Part shown: piece by piece, positions 1 to 8,792 of the stretch
Layout of the letters: every line of letters starts with the position of its first letter
How positions within the stretch are numbered: position 1 is the stretch's first letter
Origin: Enterobacteriaceae bacterium RIT691
GTDB taxonomy: Bacteria > Pseudomonadota > Gammaproteobacteria > Enterobacterales > Enterobacteriaceae
Direction: 5' to 3'
Assembly (NCBI GenBank): GCA_009668205.1
Contig: WJYM01000008.1
Location: 248,001-312,000, forward strand
DNA length: 64,000 bases
Notes under the pieces: model-generated
Databases searched by the model: none
The model's input: the letters and a program-made list of their open reading frames with translations, nothing else
Told to the model about the DNA's origin: nothing
Position numbers and translations under genes: made by a program

Positions 1-229
1 GCAGTGCAGCCGCAATACGGAAGAAATCCAACCCGCACAGCGTAGGCTCGCCCTCATGCCAGGTAAAATGCACTTCGTCAGCGGGCTGCGCATCAATGTG
101 CTGGCGAATAAACGCCTCCAGCGCGTCTTCACTCATCACTGACTGGTGTGTTTTTTCCCTATAGAAGCAGCGGCTGTTAAGGTTACACCCTGATCTGGCC
201 GGTTTGGCCATGACGTGACATCCTGTCAT
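1..229 (-). CDS. yidF: YidF-like radical-SAM-type protein, C-terminal part beyond the window
   Basis: Partial gene: 76 codons run off the left edge without a stop. The N-terminus aligns by eye with anaerobic sulfatase-maturase-like radical SAM proteins (MAKP, then a Cys-rich cluster motif, then a TWHxGEPTL..G.DFF block). The cluster motif reads CNLNSRCFY, where the family norm is CxxxCxxC. The second Cys is Ser and one residue is missing, so binding of a normal 4Fe-4S cluster is doubtful. The start at 229 was chosen because AAGGGAG lies just upstream; a second in-frame ATG is at 211. It follows yidG and yidH on the same strand, as in E. coli. Confidence 0.7.
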   Translation of the reverse strand, partial: MTGCHVMAKPARSGCNLNSRCFYREKTHQSVMSEDALEAFIRQHIDAQPADEVHFTWHEGEPTLCGLDFFRIAAAL

Positions 230-238
230 TCGACTCCC

Positions 239-589
239 TTAGATAAACGTGATGAGTTGCTGTAAGTGAGTTATAGCAAACAACAAAGCCAGCGACAGGA
301 CCGCGAGGGCGATCAAAAATTTATCCCTCACCGCATTATTTTGAGAAAAATCTTGGCAGGTAGCGTCCATAAGATTTCGGCTGCGGGTATAGCGCCAGAG
401 GATAAATCCCACCACCATCAGTACCGCTACGGAAAGCCAGAATGGCGTCCCCGCTCGATGCCAGTGGTGTTTAAGCGCCAGCGCCATCAGCGCACCATAA
501 CCCAACAGCGTACGAAACCAGGCCAGTGAGGTCCTCTCCGGCTGTAATCCAGGATCGCTTTCACGCCGGGCGCGGCGCTGCTCAGGCAT
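239..589 (-). CDS. yidG: YidG, DUF202 inner-membrane protein
   Basis: Small membrane protein of about 116 residues with three hydrophobic segments and the DUF202 signature near the N-terminus (ERTSLAWFRTLLGYGALMAL). The function is not known. The start at 589 (MPEQRRARRE) matches the usual family start; an in-frame ATG at 604 would add five residues inside the end of yidH. The start codon overlaps the 3' end of yidH by 8 bases, which indicates translational coupling of two paralogous membrane proteins that may form a hetero-oligomer (inference). Confidence 0.88.
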   Translation of the reverse strand: MPEQRRARRESDPGLQPERTSLAWFRTLLGYGALMALALKHHWHRAGTPFWLSVAVLMVVGFILWRYTRSRNLMDATCQDFSQNNAVRDKFLIALAVLSLALLFAITHLQQLITFI

Positions 590-926
590 AAAACACCAGC
601 ACACTCACAACGGCAGCCACGAGAATGAGTGCTCCGCTGATGATAAGCAGACCACGGGTGTAGGGAAGATCCTGCTTCAGGCGCATCGCTTTTTCGTTGT
701 TGAGCCAGCGCAGATAGCCGTAAATCGCCACCCCGCCCGCAAACAGGCACAGCAGCAGAGCCAACAGTTCACGAATCAGCGGTGTTGCAAAATCGGGTGC
801 CAGCTGATCGAGCCCCACCCCCGCGGCAAGAAAGCCCAGCGCGGTGCGGATCCACGCCAGGAACGTCCGTTCATTGGCCAGCGAGAAACGGTAGTCCGGG
901 GCTTCACCGAGGTGGGATATTTTCAT
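582..926 (-). CDS. yidH: YidH, DUF202 inner-membrane protein
   Basis: 114-residue membrane protein, nearly colinear with E. coli YidH: MKISHLGEAPDYRFS, then the DUF202 motif NERTFLAWIRTALGFLAAG, then two more hydrophobic segments. The start at 926 was chosen by family length and by the conserved N-terminus. The open frame continues upstream to 1049 but passes through a low-complexity repeat and is not coding. It lies upstream of and overlaps yidG. The biochemical role is unknown. Confidence 0.88.
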   Translation of the reverse strand: MKISHLGEAPDYRFSLANERTFLAWIRTALGFLAAGVGLDQLAPDFATPLIRELLALLLCLFAGGVAIYGYLRWLNNEKAMRLKQDLPYTRGLLIISGALILVAAVVSVLVFYA

Positions 927-1153
927 TGCGGCTCCTAGTGGTCCTTTTTTGGCGTTGGGGATGATGAGCCTCCCCTCTCCTTCGCCCGCTGACAAGGGGG
1001 AGGGAGAATACTGCCTAAAATGTCTGCGTCTTCTCTTCCAGCTTAACACTCTGTGTTGGCAGGCGGGTACCCTCGGCGCTTCATCGCGCTTAAGGTGAGA
1101 GCAGATTTTGTCGCTATTGAGGAGGAGGACGTCTTTTTAGGGAACCTGACGCA
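927..1153. other. Spacer between yidH and the ibpB terminator, with a GC-rich repeat
   Basis: About 230 bases without a gene. The notable content is a purine/pyrimidine-biased inverted repeat at 969-1006 that recurs twice more in the window (see the repeat entries). No promoter could be assigned to yidH with confidence. Confidence 0.6.
969..1006. repeat. Dispersed GGGAGAGGG-type repeat, copy A
   Basis: CCCTCTCC and GGGGGAGGGAG arms flank a short centre. Related and better preserved copies are at 38619-38656 and 58331-58366. All three lie in intergenic DNA just outside coding regions, as expected for a REP/BIME-like repeat family in enterobacteria. Copy A is the most diverged. Confidence 0.5.
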
Positions 1154-1180
1154 CAAAAAAGCCCCGCCGAAGCGAGGCTT
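1154..1180 (-). terminator. Rho-independent terminator of ibpAB
   Basis: Read leftward: stem AAGCCTCGC / GCGGGGCTT closed by a TTCG tetraloop and followed by six T. It starts 17 bases after the ibpB stop. Confidence 0.88.
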
Positions 1181-1196
1181 ATCATGCTTTTGAGTA

Positions 1197-1625
1197 TTAG
1201 CTCTGCAACGCCGGGCGCTCGCTGATGGCGATGCGCTGTGGCGCAATGGCTTCCGGTTCGTTGCGAGTCAAATCGATATGCAACAGGCCGTTGGTGAAGG
1301 TCGCACCGGTCACTTCCATATGCTCTGCCAGCGTAAAGCTCAGGCTGAAAGGCTGGGTCACCAGGCCCTGATGCAGCCATTTTGGTTCATTTTCTGGCTG
1401 CACCGGCGTCCCTTTCACGCTCAGCCGCGTGCCTTCCAGCTGTACGTCCAGATCTTCCTGTCGGAAGCCGGCCAGCGCCAGGGTGATGCGGTAGTGGTTA
1501 TCGTCACTCTTTTCGATGTTGTACGGCGGGAAGCCCTGAGCTTCGCTTGTACTGAGCATGGCATTCGCCAGTTTGTCGAAGCCGATCCACTGACGCAGCA
1601 TAGGGGTTAAATCGTAATTACGCAT
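1197..1625 (-). CDS. ibpB: Small heat-shock protein IbpB
   Basis: 142-residue small heat-shock chaperone that, with IbpA, binds aggregating proteins and hands them to ClpB/DnaK. The central alpha-crystallin domain spans roughly residues 35-125 (PPYNIEK...ALAGF...GLLHIDL). The C-terminal IxI motif (IAI in PQRIAIS) docks between subunits. The length equals that of E. coli IbpB. The start is preceded by AGAAGGAG, which sits in a possible hairpin with an upstream TCGCT (see the regulatory entry). It is second in the operon after ibpA and is followed by a strong terminator. Confidence 0.97.
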   Translation of the reverse strand: MRNYDLTPMLRQWIGFDKLANAMLSTSEAQGFPPYNIEKSDDNHYRITLALAGFRQEDLDVQLEGTRLSVKGTPVQPENEPKWLHQGLVTQPFSLSFTLAEHMEVTGATFTNGLLHIDLTRNEPEAIAPQRIAISERPALQS

Positions 1626-1655
1626 AGTATTTCTCCTTCTGAGAAGCGAGTCTGG
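1626..1655 (-). promoter_or_regulatory. ROSE-like hairpin covering the ibpB ribosome-binding site
   Basis: Read leftward, TCGCTTCTCAGAAGGAG precedes the ATG. CTTC pairs with GAAG, and the flanking G faces a G of the Shine-Dalgarno AGGAG. This is the UYGCU/AGGA arrangement with a G-G mismatch that characterises ROSE-type RNA thermometers. The pairing was seen by eye and has not been folded computationally. Confidence 0.55.
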
Positions 1656-1725
1656 CCCTGCAAGCTTGAGGCTCGCACTGCCCCCTATCGGCGGGCATCA
1701 GGCGGCGGTTGCCGCCCGAAAAGAA

Positions 1726-2139
1726 TTAGTTAATTTCGATACGGCGCGGTTTATTTTCTTCTGGGATCACGCGCTGCAAATCGATATACAGCAGGCCATT
1801 CACCAGATTGGCGCCTTTGATATGAATATTGTCGGCGAGCTGGAATTTACGCTCGAAGTTCCGCTCCGCGATGCCCTGATAGAGGTAGGTCCGCTCTTTT
1901 TGCTCAGTGGGATGGGAGCCTTTCACCACCAGCAGATTGTCCTGGGCGGTAATCTCCAGTTCGCTTTCGGCAAAACCCGCCACTGCGATCGCAACGCGGT
2001 AGTTATTTTCATCCACTAATTCAACGTTATAGGGAGGGTAGCCGCCGTTGCTTTGGCTCTGATTATTTTCAAGCAGGTTGAACAGACGGTCGAAACCAAT
2101 GGCAGAACGGTACAGCGGAGAAAGATCGAAGTTACGCAT
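1726..2139 (-). CDS. ibpA: Small heat-shock protein IbpA
   Basis: 137-residue small heat-shock chaperone, partner of IbpB in inclusion bodies. The alpha-crystallin domain spans about residues 35-125 ([14 protein letters not shown]...GLLYIDLQ), and the C-terminal IEI motif is in PRRIEIN. First gene of the ibpAB operon; about 100 bases separate it from ibpB. A sigma-32-type promoter and a thermometer-like hairpin lie upstream, so both transcription and translation are probably heat-induced. The length is the same as in E. coli. Confidence 0.97.
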   Translation of the reverse strand: MRNFDLSPLYRSAIGFDRLFNLLENNQSQSNGGYPPYNVELVDENNYRVAIAVAGFAESELEITAQDNLLVVKGSHPTEQKERTYLYQGIAERNFERKFQLADNIHIKGANLVNGLLYIDLQRVIPEENKPRRIEIN

Positions 2140-2143
2140 ACTA

Positions 2144-2168
2144 TAAAGCTCCTGAAATCAGCGAGTTC
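2144..2168 (-). promoter_or_regulatory. ROSE-like RNA thermometer hairpin before ibpA
   Basis: Read leftward: TCGCTGATTTCAGGAGC just before the ATG. CTG pairs with CAG around an ATTT loop, and the next G faces a G of the Shine-Dalgarno AGGAG. A TYGCT element opposing AGGA is the conserved core of ROSE elements, which are known to control ibpA in enterobacteria. At low temperature the ribosome site would be masked. Confidence 0.75.
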
Positions 2169-2249
2169 TAAAATCTGACCTTCCACAATGGACAGGTCGT
2201 GATGGCCCCGAACCCCCCTCAGGCGAGTTCGTTATCGGGCTACACTCTT

Positions 2250-2280
2250 TAAGTGGGTTCAGCTGAACATTTATCAAGGG
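2250..2280 (-). promoter_or_regulatory. Sigma-32 (RpoH) promoter of ibpAB
   Basis: Read leftward: -35 element CCCTTGATA and -10 element CCCACTTA, separated by 14 bases. This is close to the heat-shock consensus CTTGAAA / CCCCATNT. It predicts a 5' leader of about 100 nt, long enough to hold the thermometer. Confidence 0.72.
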
Positions 2281-2454
2281 CGGGAGTCTTACTTTTTTTG
2301 CACTTTCTGGCACAGGGTTTAGACTGGAGTGCAGCACAAAACGTGAAAGTGCGACAGACGCCACAGAGCGCCGTATTCGGACTATCCATTTTTCCGGTGG
2401 GCCGTTATAACCCGAGGATCGGGTACTCAACGTACCAACAAAGATGATTAATGC
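2281..2454. other. Spacer upstream of yidQ
   Basis: With the ibpA leader and promoter this completes a 315-base gap. It holds an 8-bp perfect inverted repeat (GCACTTTC near 2299, GAAAGTGC near 2345) and a TATAAC at 2406-2411 that could be a -10 element for yidQ without a convincing -35. Nothing else was recognised. Confidence 0.45.
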
Positions 2455-2784
2455 ATGATGAAAAATTATATTCTGTTACCTGTTTTCTGTTCAGGGATGA
2501 TGTTGATGGGGTGCTCAAGCGTGATGTCACATACCGGGGGAAAAGAAGGCACCTACCCGGGTACGCGTGCCAGTGCAGAAATGATTGGCGATGACACCAC
2601 CAATTGGGGAACGAAATCGCTGGCCATTTTGGATATGCCTTTCACTGCCGTCGCTGACACGCTGTTGCTACCGTGGGATTTTTTCCGCAAGGATACCTCG
2701 GTCAGATCGCGCGTAGAGAAGAGTGAAAAAGACACGCAGGCGATGAACTCAGTGATCCCGCCTGCGGCCATGCCTGCCGAGTAA
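2455..2784 (+). CDS. yidQ: YidQ, DUF1375 family lipoprotein
   Basis: 109-residue predicted outer-membrane lipoprotein. A signal peptide ends in a lipobox (LMGCSS), with the lipidated Cys near residue 20, and the mature chain carries YPGTRA and LDMPFTAVADTLLLPWD motifs typical of the family. The function is unknown. The start could be 2455 or the next codon, 2458, since two ATGs are adjacent and no strong Shine-Dalgarno is visible. It is convergent with yidR, whose stop follows at once. Confidence 0.88.
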   Translation: MMKNYILLPVFCSGMMLMGCSSVMSHTGGKEGTYPGTRASAEMIGDDTTNWGTKSLAILDMPFTAVADTLLLPWDFFRKDTSVRSRVEKSEKDTQAMNSVIPPAAMPAE

Positions 2785-4008
2785 TCAGCAGTCGGTCTCT
2801 GCCATCCAAAGCTGGCGATAACCCTGCGTTTCCTGCATCCAGGCAATCAGTGCCCCATCCGGCGAAAACACAACGGCATCGGCTGATGGCGGATTTTCAT
2901 GATCGGCTGTCAAAAAGCGAATCTCCCCCGTTCGCGCACAGCAAACTGCAATCCGATTTTCCACCACGAACCCCAACCATTTTCCTGAAGGATGCCAGTT
3001 GAAGGCTGACTGGATACCGCTGCACGCCGTCAGTTGACGTAAACCCGTGCCCTCCGGAGCAATTAACCACAGCTGCACTACGCCTGCGTTATCACGCATC
3101 AGAAAGGCAATGTGATCGCCCTGTGGATGACTGCGAATCCAGTGACGAGGCTCGTTTACCAGCCCGGGAAAGGCGTTATCGTGCGTAAACGTGAGACGCC
3201 GCTGCTTCACACCTGCCGGTGGAGCGGGCATCGCAGACCCCGTGCCACACAAAGGCGTTTCGCCTGCGCGCGTCCAACCCGCCTCATTCTGCGGCAAATC
3301 AACGATAAACAGCTCCGGCACTTTTTCACCGCTGAGCGACAGGGTATCGCCGATAAACGCCAGCTGTGTATTGCCAACCCAGCCTTCTTCATAGGCGCGG
3401 TTAATGTCATCACTCCCCGGCGTTGGGGTGGATGTGGTCTGGCTAACCAGTACGCTCCAGTGGCTACCTGCATATTCACGCGGGTGATGCCCGTGCGGGG
3501 TAACAGGGCCATAAGGTACGGCAACTCCCACGTTACGCAAATCCAGTGCGGGGTCGCGCTGATGCAGAACATGGTCGTTGTAGGTAAAACTCACGGACTG
3601 GCCATCCGGGCTGTAGACATGCACATGGCTGCCACCACGCAGGGCACCTGGGGTGAATGGCGGTGTGATATCCATGGCATCCAGATTCTGCGTTTCATTG
3701 CGGTAGGCCACCACGCCGCGGCGGTGGTGAAAGTCGTATTTCCAGTCCGCATCAGGGTTTTCCGGCCCGTGTATAAAGACAAACCTCTCCTCCCGGGGAT
3801 GTACCGTCACCACGCCCACATGCGCGCCGTCTGTCGCGCGGTAGACCACCTGCGTTTCGCCCGTGTGGACGTTCACGCGTTCGATGGTTTCACCGGTAAA
3901 AGACGCCCCGGAAGGGCGCACATCAAACGCCAGCCATTGGCTGTCGGGAGTCCAGGTTTGGGTGTTGGTGAGCTGATGGTGGCGGGAAGCAAAAGTGATT
4001 TGTTGCAT
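2785..4008 (-). CDS. yidR: YidR, DUF3748 beta-propeller-type protein
   Basis: 407-residue protein with TolB/WD40-like repeats (for example TWTPDSQWLAFDV, YSPDGQSVSFTYND, WHPSGKWLGFV, FSPDGALIAWM). It has no signal peptide and is probably cytoplasmic. The start at 4008 (MQQITFASRHHQLTNT) matches the family; the frame extends upstream to 4050 without homology. It sits directly downstream of dgoT with only about 50 bases between and no clear terminator, so read-through from the galactonate operon is possible. The molecular role is not known. Confidence 0.88.
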   Translation of the reverse strand: MQQITFASRHHQLTNTQTWTPDSQWLAFDVRPSGASFTGETIERVNVHTGETQVVYRATDGAHVGVVTVHPREERFVFIHGPENPDADWKYDFHHRRGVVAYRNETQNLDAMDITPPFTPGALRGGSHVHVYSPDGQSVSFTYNDHVLHQRDPALDLRNVGVAVPYGPVTPHGHHPREYAGSHWSVLVSQTTSTPTPGSDDINRAYEEGWVGNTQLAFIGDTLSLSGEKVPELFIVDLPQNEAGWTRAGETPLCGTGSAMPAPPAGVKQRRLTFTHDNAFPGLVNEPRHWIRSHPQGDHIAFLMRDNAGVVQLWLIAPEGTGLRQLTACSGIQSAFNWHPSGKWLGFVVENRIAVCCARTGEIRFLTADHENPPSADAVVFSPDGALIAWMQETQGYRQLWMAETDC

Positions 4009-4059
4009 GGGAGTACCCTGATACGCGGTTATCGCATCAGGGTATAGCAATGCCGGTTT

Positions 4060-5352
4060 TTAGCCTACTCGTTTCACATCACCCACTAACAGGATGTAGG
4101 AGAGGGCCCCAATCAGCGTGATAGCTGAGATATAGGTCAGCGCTGGAGCAAATCCATGTGCCTGCGCCAGGTAACCAATCACCAGCGGAACAGTAATGCC
4201 GCCCAGGCCACCCGCAAAGTTAAACACGCCGCCCGTCAGACCAATCAAACGCATCGGTGCCAGGGAAGACACCAGCGACCAGGTGATCGATGCAAAGCCG
4301 TTACCGAAGAACGCTACAGCCATCAGCACCGTGATCCACACCGGGTCATTGGTGTAATTTGCCCCCATGATGCAGGTGGAAATCAGCAGGCCGAAGATAA
4401 TGGGCAGCTTACGAGAGAAACCAATTGAGTAGCCTTTGCGCACCAGGAAGTCCGCAATCCAACCGGACAGAATCACGCCCACGAAAGCCGCCAGGAATGG
4501 CACCGTGGTCATAAAGCCCGCTTTCAGCGCGGTGATGCCTTTTTCCTGAGTCAGGTAGTTAGGGAACCAGGTCAGGAAGAACCACAGAGTAGACGCAATC
4601 GCGAACTGCCCCAGATACACGCCCACCAATTTGCGATGGAATACCAGTTTCCAGTCCGCTTTGGTCAGTGGGGTACGCACTTTATTTTCAATCTGTGCGT
4701 CGCCATCAACCAGACCGCCGCCTTGCTCGATGTAGTCCAGTTCCGCTTTGGTGATGCCTTTGGTTTTACGCGGTGACTGGTACACCTTGAACCACACCAG
4801 TGACCAGATAATACCGATGCCGCCGGTGATGATGAATACCCAGTGCCAGCTCAGCATCTCCTGGATCCAGATAAGCATTGGCGTCAGGAACGCCAGCCCC
4901 ACAAACTGACCAGAAGTGTAGAAACCAACAGCAGAAGCACGCTCATGCTCAGGGAACCAGCTGGTTACCATGCGGTTGTTCGTCGGGAACGCCGGTGCTT
5001 CGAAAATACCGGTGATAGCACGCAGGCCAATCAGCGACAGCAGACCGGTAGCAAAACCCTGGAACAGGGTCGCAACTGACCAGCCGAAAATGGCGATGCA
5101 GTAAGTGGTGCGGGAGCCTAAACGGTCCAAAACGCGGCCGCCCGGGATCTGGCAGATGGTGTACATCCAGGCAAACGCCGAGAAGATATACCCCATTTGA
5201 GTTTTGGAAATACCGAACTCTTCCTGAAAATGCGCGGAAGCGACGGCAAGGTTGGCGCGGTCAACATAACAGATAACCACGGTAATAAAGATCATCAGCA
5301 GCGTCAGATAGCGACGGCGGCCCGTTTTTGCGGTAGTCACAGAAATATCCAT
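4060..5352 (-). CDS. dgoT: D-galactonate:H+ symporter DgoT
   Basis: 430-residue MFS transporter of the anion:cation symporter family with 12 predicted membrane segments; it imports D-galactonate with protons. The N-terminus is cytoplasmic ([10 protein letters not shown]), followed by the first helix with the conserved [12 protein letters not shown] motif and the loop motif [11 protein letters not shown]. Nearly identical to E. coli DgoT along its full length. Last gene of the dgo operon, 129 bases after dgoD, with a REP-like hairpin between them that may lower dgoT expression or protect the upstream mRNA. Confidence 0.96.
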   Translation of the reverse strand: MDISVTTAKTGRRRYLTLLMIFITVVICYVDRANLAVASAHFQEEFGISKTQMGYIFSAFAWMYTICQIPGGRVLDRLGSRTTYCIAIFGWSVATLFQGFATGLLSLIGLRAITGIFEAPAFPTNNRMVTSWFPEHERASAVGFYTSGQFVGLAFLTPMLIWIQEMLSWHWVFIITGGIGIIWSLVWFKVYQSPRKTKGITKAELDYIEQGGGLVDGDAQIENKVRTPLTKADWKLVFHRKLVGVYLGQFAIASTLWFFLTWFPNYLTQEKGITALKAGFMTTVPFLAAFVGVILSGWIADFLVRKGYSIGFSRKLPIIFGLLISTCIMGANYTNDPVWITVLMAVAFFGNGFASITWSLVSSLAPMRLIGLTGGVFNFAGGLGGITVPLVIGYLAQAHGFAPALTYISAITLIGALSYILLVGDVKRVG

Positions 5353-5441
5353 TAATCTGTCTCCAGATTTTGGGCATAGCGCGGCCAGGCACCATGCCCT
5401 GTAATTATACAGAGGGTGTGTTTGAAATATTTAAAATGATT

Positions 5442-5471
5442 GCCCGGTGGCGCTGCGCTTACCGGGCCTAC
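5442..5471. repeat. REP-like palindrome between dgoD and dgoT
   Basis: GCCCGGTGGCGCTGCGCTTA followed by CCGGGCCTACA, an imperfect palindrome of the enterobacterial REP type. Related copies are at 27013, 35161, 38573, 48699 and 58242. Confidence 0.8.
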
Positions 5472-5481
5472 AGGGTGGGAA

Positions 5482-6630
5482 TTACCACTCTGCTACGCTG
5501 CCATCAGGATAACGCCACAGCGGGTTACGCCAGTCCGGGGCTTGCTTGCTCATTTCGATGACTTTCTCTTCGTCAATCTCCACGCCAAGACCCGGCTTCA
5601 TCAGCGGTTTGAAGTAACCGCCTTCCATGTTGAAGTCTTCTTTGTTCTTCACGAAATCAAGCAGTTCCGCGCCTTTGTTGTAGTGAATGCCCATGCTCTG
5701 CTCTTGCAGAACGGCATTACGGGAAACAAAGTCGAGGTGCAAACAGGCTGCCAGTGCAATAGGCCCCAGTGGGCAGTGCGGTGCCAGAGACACGTCGTAC
5801 GCTTCAGCCATTGCCGCAATTTTGTAGCATTCGGTGATACCGCCCGCGTGGGAGAGATCCGGCTGAAGAATGGCCAAACCGCCCGCTTGCAGCACTCGCT
5901 TGAACTCAAAGCGAGAGAACATGCGTTCACCGGCAGCAATCGGAATGTGGGTCTGCTCGGCCAGCTTCGGATAATATTCCGCCTGCTCAGCCAGCACCGG
6001 TTCTTCAATAAAGAGTGGACGATATGGTTCGAGCTCTTTGATCAGCACTTTCGCCATTGGCGCACTGACGCGACCATGGAAGTCGAGACCAAATTCGATA
6101 TCGTTGCCGAAGGCTTCACGGATTTGCGCCACGGTGTTGACCGCAGCGTCGACACTGCGCGAGCTGTCAATAATGCCCATCTCTTCGCAGCCGTTCAGTT
6201 TGAAGGTGTCGAAGCCGATGCCGCGCAGGGTTTTAATGCCGCTAATAACGTCCGCAGGGCGATCGCCGCCGACCCAGCTGTAGGCTTTAATTTTGTCGCG
6301 TACCAGGCCGCCCATCAGCTGCCACACAGGCGCGCCAAGGACTTTGCCTTTGATATCCCACAGCGCCTGGTCAATACCGGCGATAGCACTCATCAGGATT
6401 GGGCCGCCGCGATAGAAACCACCGCGATACATCACCTGCCACAAGTCGTTGATACGCGCCGGGTCCTGACCAATCAGGTATTCACTCAGCTCATGCACGG
6501 CCGTTTCAACAGTCCGCGCTTTACCTTCAATAACGGGTTCGCCCCAGCCGACAACGCCTTCATCGGTCTCGATTTTCAGGAACATCCAGCGCGGCGGAAG
6601 GCGGTAGGTCGTGATGTTGGTGATTTTCAT
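5482..6630 (-). CDS. dgoD: D-galactonate dehydratase DgoD
   Basis: 382-residue enolase-superfamily enzyme that converts D-galactonate to 2-keto-3-deoxygalactonate. The N-terminal capping domain is followed by the barrel. Metal-ligand regions are visible as [12 protein letters not shown] and [15 protein letters not shown] carries the general-acid/base His of the mandelate racemase branch. Full length compared with E. coli. The start overlaps the dgoA stop by 4 bases (ATGA), a sign of translational coupling. Confidence 0.97.
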   Translation of the reverse strand: MKITNITTYRLPPRWMFLKIETDEGVVGWGEPVIEGKARTVETAVHELSEYLIGQDPARINDLWQVMYRGGFYRGGPILMSAIAGIDQALWDIKGKVLGAPVWQLMGGLVRDKIKAYSWVGGDRPADVISGIKTLRGIGFDTFKLNGCEEMGIIDSSRSVDAAVNTVAQIREAFGNDIEFGLDFHGRVSAPMAKVLIKELEPYRPLFIEEPVLAEQAEYYPKLAEQTHIPIAAGERMFSRFEFKRVLQAGGLAILQPDLSHAGGITECYKIAAMAEAYDVSLAPHCPLGPIALAACLHLDFVSRNAVLQEQSMGIHYNKGAELLDFVKNKEDFNMEGGYFKPLMKPGLGVEIDEEKVIEMSKQAPDWRNPLWRYPDGSVAEW

Positions 6631-7244
6631 TTCACGGCCTCCTGCCAGGCTTTCACAAAGGCAGCAGCCTGTTCAGCCGTGCGTTCAACGCTCTGACCTG
6701 CACGATACAAATCGCTACCCAGACCTGCGCCCGCACAGCCTGCGTTCAGCCACACATCGAGGTTTTCAGGCGTAACGCCACCCACCGCAAACACCGGCAC
6801 GTCTTTTGGCAACACAGCTTTCAACGCTTTGATGTAATCCGGACCAAAGGCTGAAGACGGGAAAATTTTCAACGTTTGCGCGCCAGCGTCCAGCGCGGCA
6901 AAGGCTTCTGTTGCGGTGGCACAGCCAGCGCACACGGTCATACCGTGAGAAACCGCACGACGGATAACGTCCGGATTGGTGTTCGGCGTTACCACCAGTT
7001 TGCTGCCCATCGCTGCAAGTGTTTCAACCTGCTCGGTTTTCAGCACAGTGCCTGCGCCGATCAGGGCTTTGTCACCAAATTCACGAACCATCGCCGCAAT
7101 GCTGATTTCCCACTGTGGGGAATTGAGTGGAATTTCGACCGCGTCGAAACCGGCGTCCAGAATGGCGGCAACGTGGTCACGCGCCTCTTCGGGTTTGATG
7201 CCGCGTAAAATAGCGATCAGCGGAAGTTTAGTTTGCCACTGCAT
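6627..7244 (-). CDS. dgoA: 2-dehydro-3-deoxy-6-phosphogalactonate aldolase DgoA
   Basis: 205-residue class I aldolase of the KDPG family. It cleaves KDPGal to pyruvate and glyceraldehyde 3-phosphate. Visible motifs: [12 protein letters not shown] at the start, [11 protein letters not shown] with the catalytic Glu, and [18 protein letters not shown] with the Schiff-base Lys. Its start lies 17 bases inside the dgoK end and its end overlaps dgoD. The three enzymes dgoK, dgoA and dgoD are thus translationally linked. Confidence 0.97.
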   Translation of the reverse strand: MQWQTKLPLIAILRGIKPEEARDHVAAILDAGFDAVEIPLNSPQWEISIAAMVREFGDKALIGAGTVLKTEQVETLAAMGSKLVVTPNTNPDVIRRAVSHGMTVCAGCATATEAFAALDAGAQTLKIFPSSAFGPDYIKALKAVLPKDVPVFAVGGVTPENLDVWLNAGCAGAGLGSDLYRAGQSVERTAEQAAAFVKAWQEAVK

Positions 7245-8106
7245 GGGCGATGCTCCTTATACCTGCCTGGAATGCCGTGTCGCCGGAAACAATCGTCGAA
7301 CGGCGGCCAACAGCGCTCAGGGCCTGCTGGTAGCGATCGGCGAGGGATTTTCCTGCGACGATAGTGATCTCCTGTTCACCGGGGAAGCGCTCGCACATAT
7401 TGGCGACTTCCGCACCGATCAACAGGCCGGATAAAAACTCACTGACGTGTTCGCGCGGTAAGTTCCCCAACACATGGGAGGCGCGAATCTCGAATAACTG
7501 TGGCAGCAGAGCAGGCTCGGAAAGCCCTTTTTCCATACCGGAACGGAATGCGTCGGGTGAGGTTGCCTGGTCTGGAAGACCCACGCCGACCAGCGAATGG
7601 GTCAGTAGCAAATGGTGCAGCTCACCGGTCATCACAGTACGGAAATCAAAAACTTGTTGGTTGTCGGCCAGCACCCATTTGCAGTGGGTCCCCGGCATCA
7701 CATACAAAGGTGCAGGTGCAAGATGACGAGCGCCCAGCAGCTGAGTCTCCTCACCACGCATCACGTTATGGTTATCATCCCGTGAGACTGAAAGCCCTGG
7801 AATGATCCACACATTGTCGGCAGCGGTCGTTAACTGCTGACCAATTGCCGAGAAATGCACGGGAACAGGCAGATAAGGCGCGATTTTCCAGCCGACATTG
7901 CTGCCGACCATACCCGCCATGACCACTGGCGTATTGTCTTCACGCCAGCCTGCCGTTATTTCCGCTAACACCGCTTCGGGGGAACGTCCGTTGAGCCGCG
8001 TCACACCGGCTTCGGATTGCCGGTTTTCCAGGCATTCGTCACCCTGGTAATGCCAGGCGCGCAGGTTGGTCGATCCCCAGTCGATTGCGATGTAGCGTGA
8101 TGTCAT
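7228..8106 (-). CDS. dgoK: 2-dehydro-3-deoxygalactonokinase DgoK
   Basis: 292-residue sugar kinase that phosphorylates 2-keto-3-deoxygalactonate at C6, the step between DgoD and DgoA. The N-terminal phosphate-binding motif (IAIDWGSTNLRAW) is typical of the family. It starts inside the last codons of dgoR (4-base overlap) and its end overlaps dgoA. Length and sequence match E. coli DgoK. Confidence 0.96.
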   Translation of the reverse strand: MTSRYIAIDWGSTNLRAWHYQGDECLENRQSEAGVTRLNGRSPEAVLAEITAGWREDNTPVVMAGMVGSNVGWKIAPYLPVPVHFSAIGQQLTTAADNVWIIPGLSVSRDDNHNVMRGEETQLLGARHLAPAPLYVMPGTHCKWVLADNQQVFDFRTVMTGELHHLLLTHSLVGVGLPDQATSPDAFRSGMEKGLSEPALLPQLFEIRASHVLGNLPREHVSEFLSGLLIGAEVANMCERFPGEQEITIVAGKSLADRYQQALSAVGRRSTIVSGDTAFQAGIRSIAHAVAN

Positions 8107-8792
8107 GTGCTTTCCTTTAACCTTCTTGTGGAGCTTGCGATCATCGTGAGCGCCGCCTGCTCTGCTGCGTTGCTATCCTGATGCCGGATGGCATCGAATA
8201 GCGCTTTGTGCTCCTGAAGGGTGTTCGGCATATTGGCCTCATCGCCCATCCAGGTGCGTTCAAAAACGGCTCGCTGAAGCGAACTTATCGCCACGCTGAG
8301 TTGTTGCAGCACCGGGTTGTGCACCGATGCCAGTACCGCTTCGTGATAGCGGATATCCGCTTCATTGAAGGCATCCCTGTCCTGATTGTTGGCAACCATG
8401 TCGTTCAGTGCGGCTTCAATGTGGGCCAAATCACTGGAGGTAGCGCGTTCGGCGGCCCAGCGAGCAATCGCAGGCTCCACCAGATTTCGCACTTCACTCA
8501 TCGCCAGGATCAGCTGTGGGTCGTACTCATTTTCCAGCACCCACTGCAGGACCTCGGTATCGAGGAAATTCCACTGATTGCGCGGGGCGACAAACGCGCC
8601 GCGGTAGCGCTTCATTTCAATCAGTCTCTTCGCCATCAGGGAGCGGAAGACTTCGCGAATGATGTTGCGTGAGGTTTCAAACTCTTCACAGAGATCGGCT
8701 TCTGCTGGCAGCGCCGCACCCGGCACATATTTCCCACCCACAATCTGTTGCCCAAGGGCAATGATGATGCGGTCAGTTTTGGTAATGGTCAT
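8103..8792 (-). CDS. dgoR: GntR-family repressor of the galactonate operon DgoR
   Basis: 229-residue transcription factor of the FadR subfamily. The N-terminal winged helix-turn-helix (about residues 8-75, LPAEADLCEEF..SRNIIREVFRSL) is followed by an all-helical FCD effector domain (about 90-220, with metal-site-type residues in EVRNLVEPAIA and ADIRYHEAVL). Known in E. coli to repress dgoRKADT until galactonate binds. First gene of its own operon, so autoregulated; a strong inverted repeat upstream is the likely operator. Confidence 0.95.
   Translation of the reverse strand: MTITKTDRIIIALGQQIVGGKYVPGAALPAEADLCEEFETSRNIIREVFRSLMAKRLIEMKRYRGAFVAPRNQWNFLDTEVLQWVLENEYDPQLILAMSEVRNLVEPAIARWAAERATSSDLAHIEAALNDMVANNQDRDAFNEADIRYHEAVLASVHNPVLQQLSVAISSLQRAVFERTWMGDEANMPNTLQEHKALFDAIRHQDSNAAEQAALTMIASSTRRLKEST

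Noticed and set aside
2299-2352. 8-bp inverted repeat GCACTTTC / GAAAGTGC and a GGCAC that hints at a sigma-54 promoter upstream of yidQ
   Set aside because: The repeat arms are 38 bases apart with no known factor, and the GGCAC is not followed by a GC at the sigma-54 distance.
5440-6696. A long open frame on the plus strand (over 400 codons) opposite dgoD
   Set aside because: It is the antisense shadow of a fully conserved gene; its translation has no recognisable domain and a composition typical of a reverse frame.
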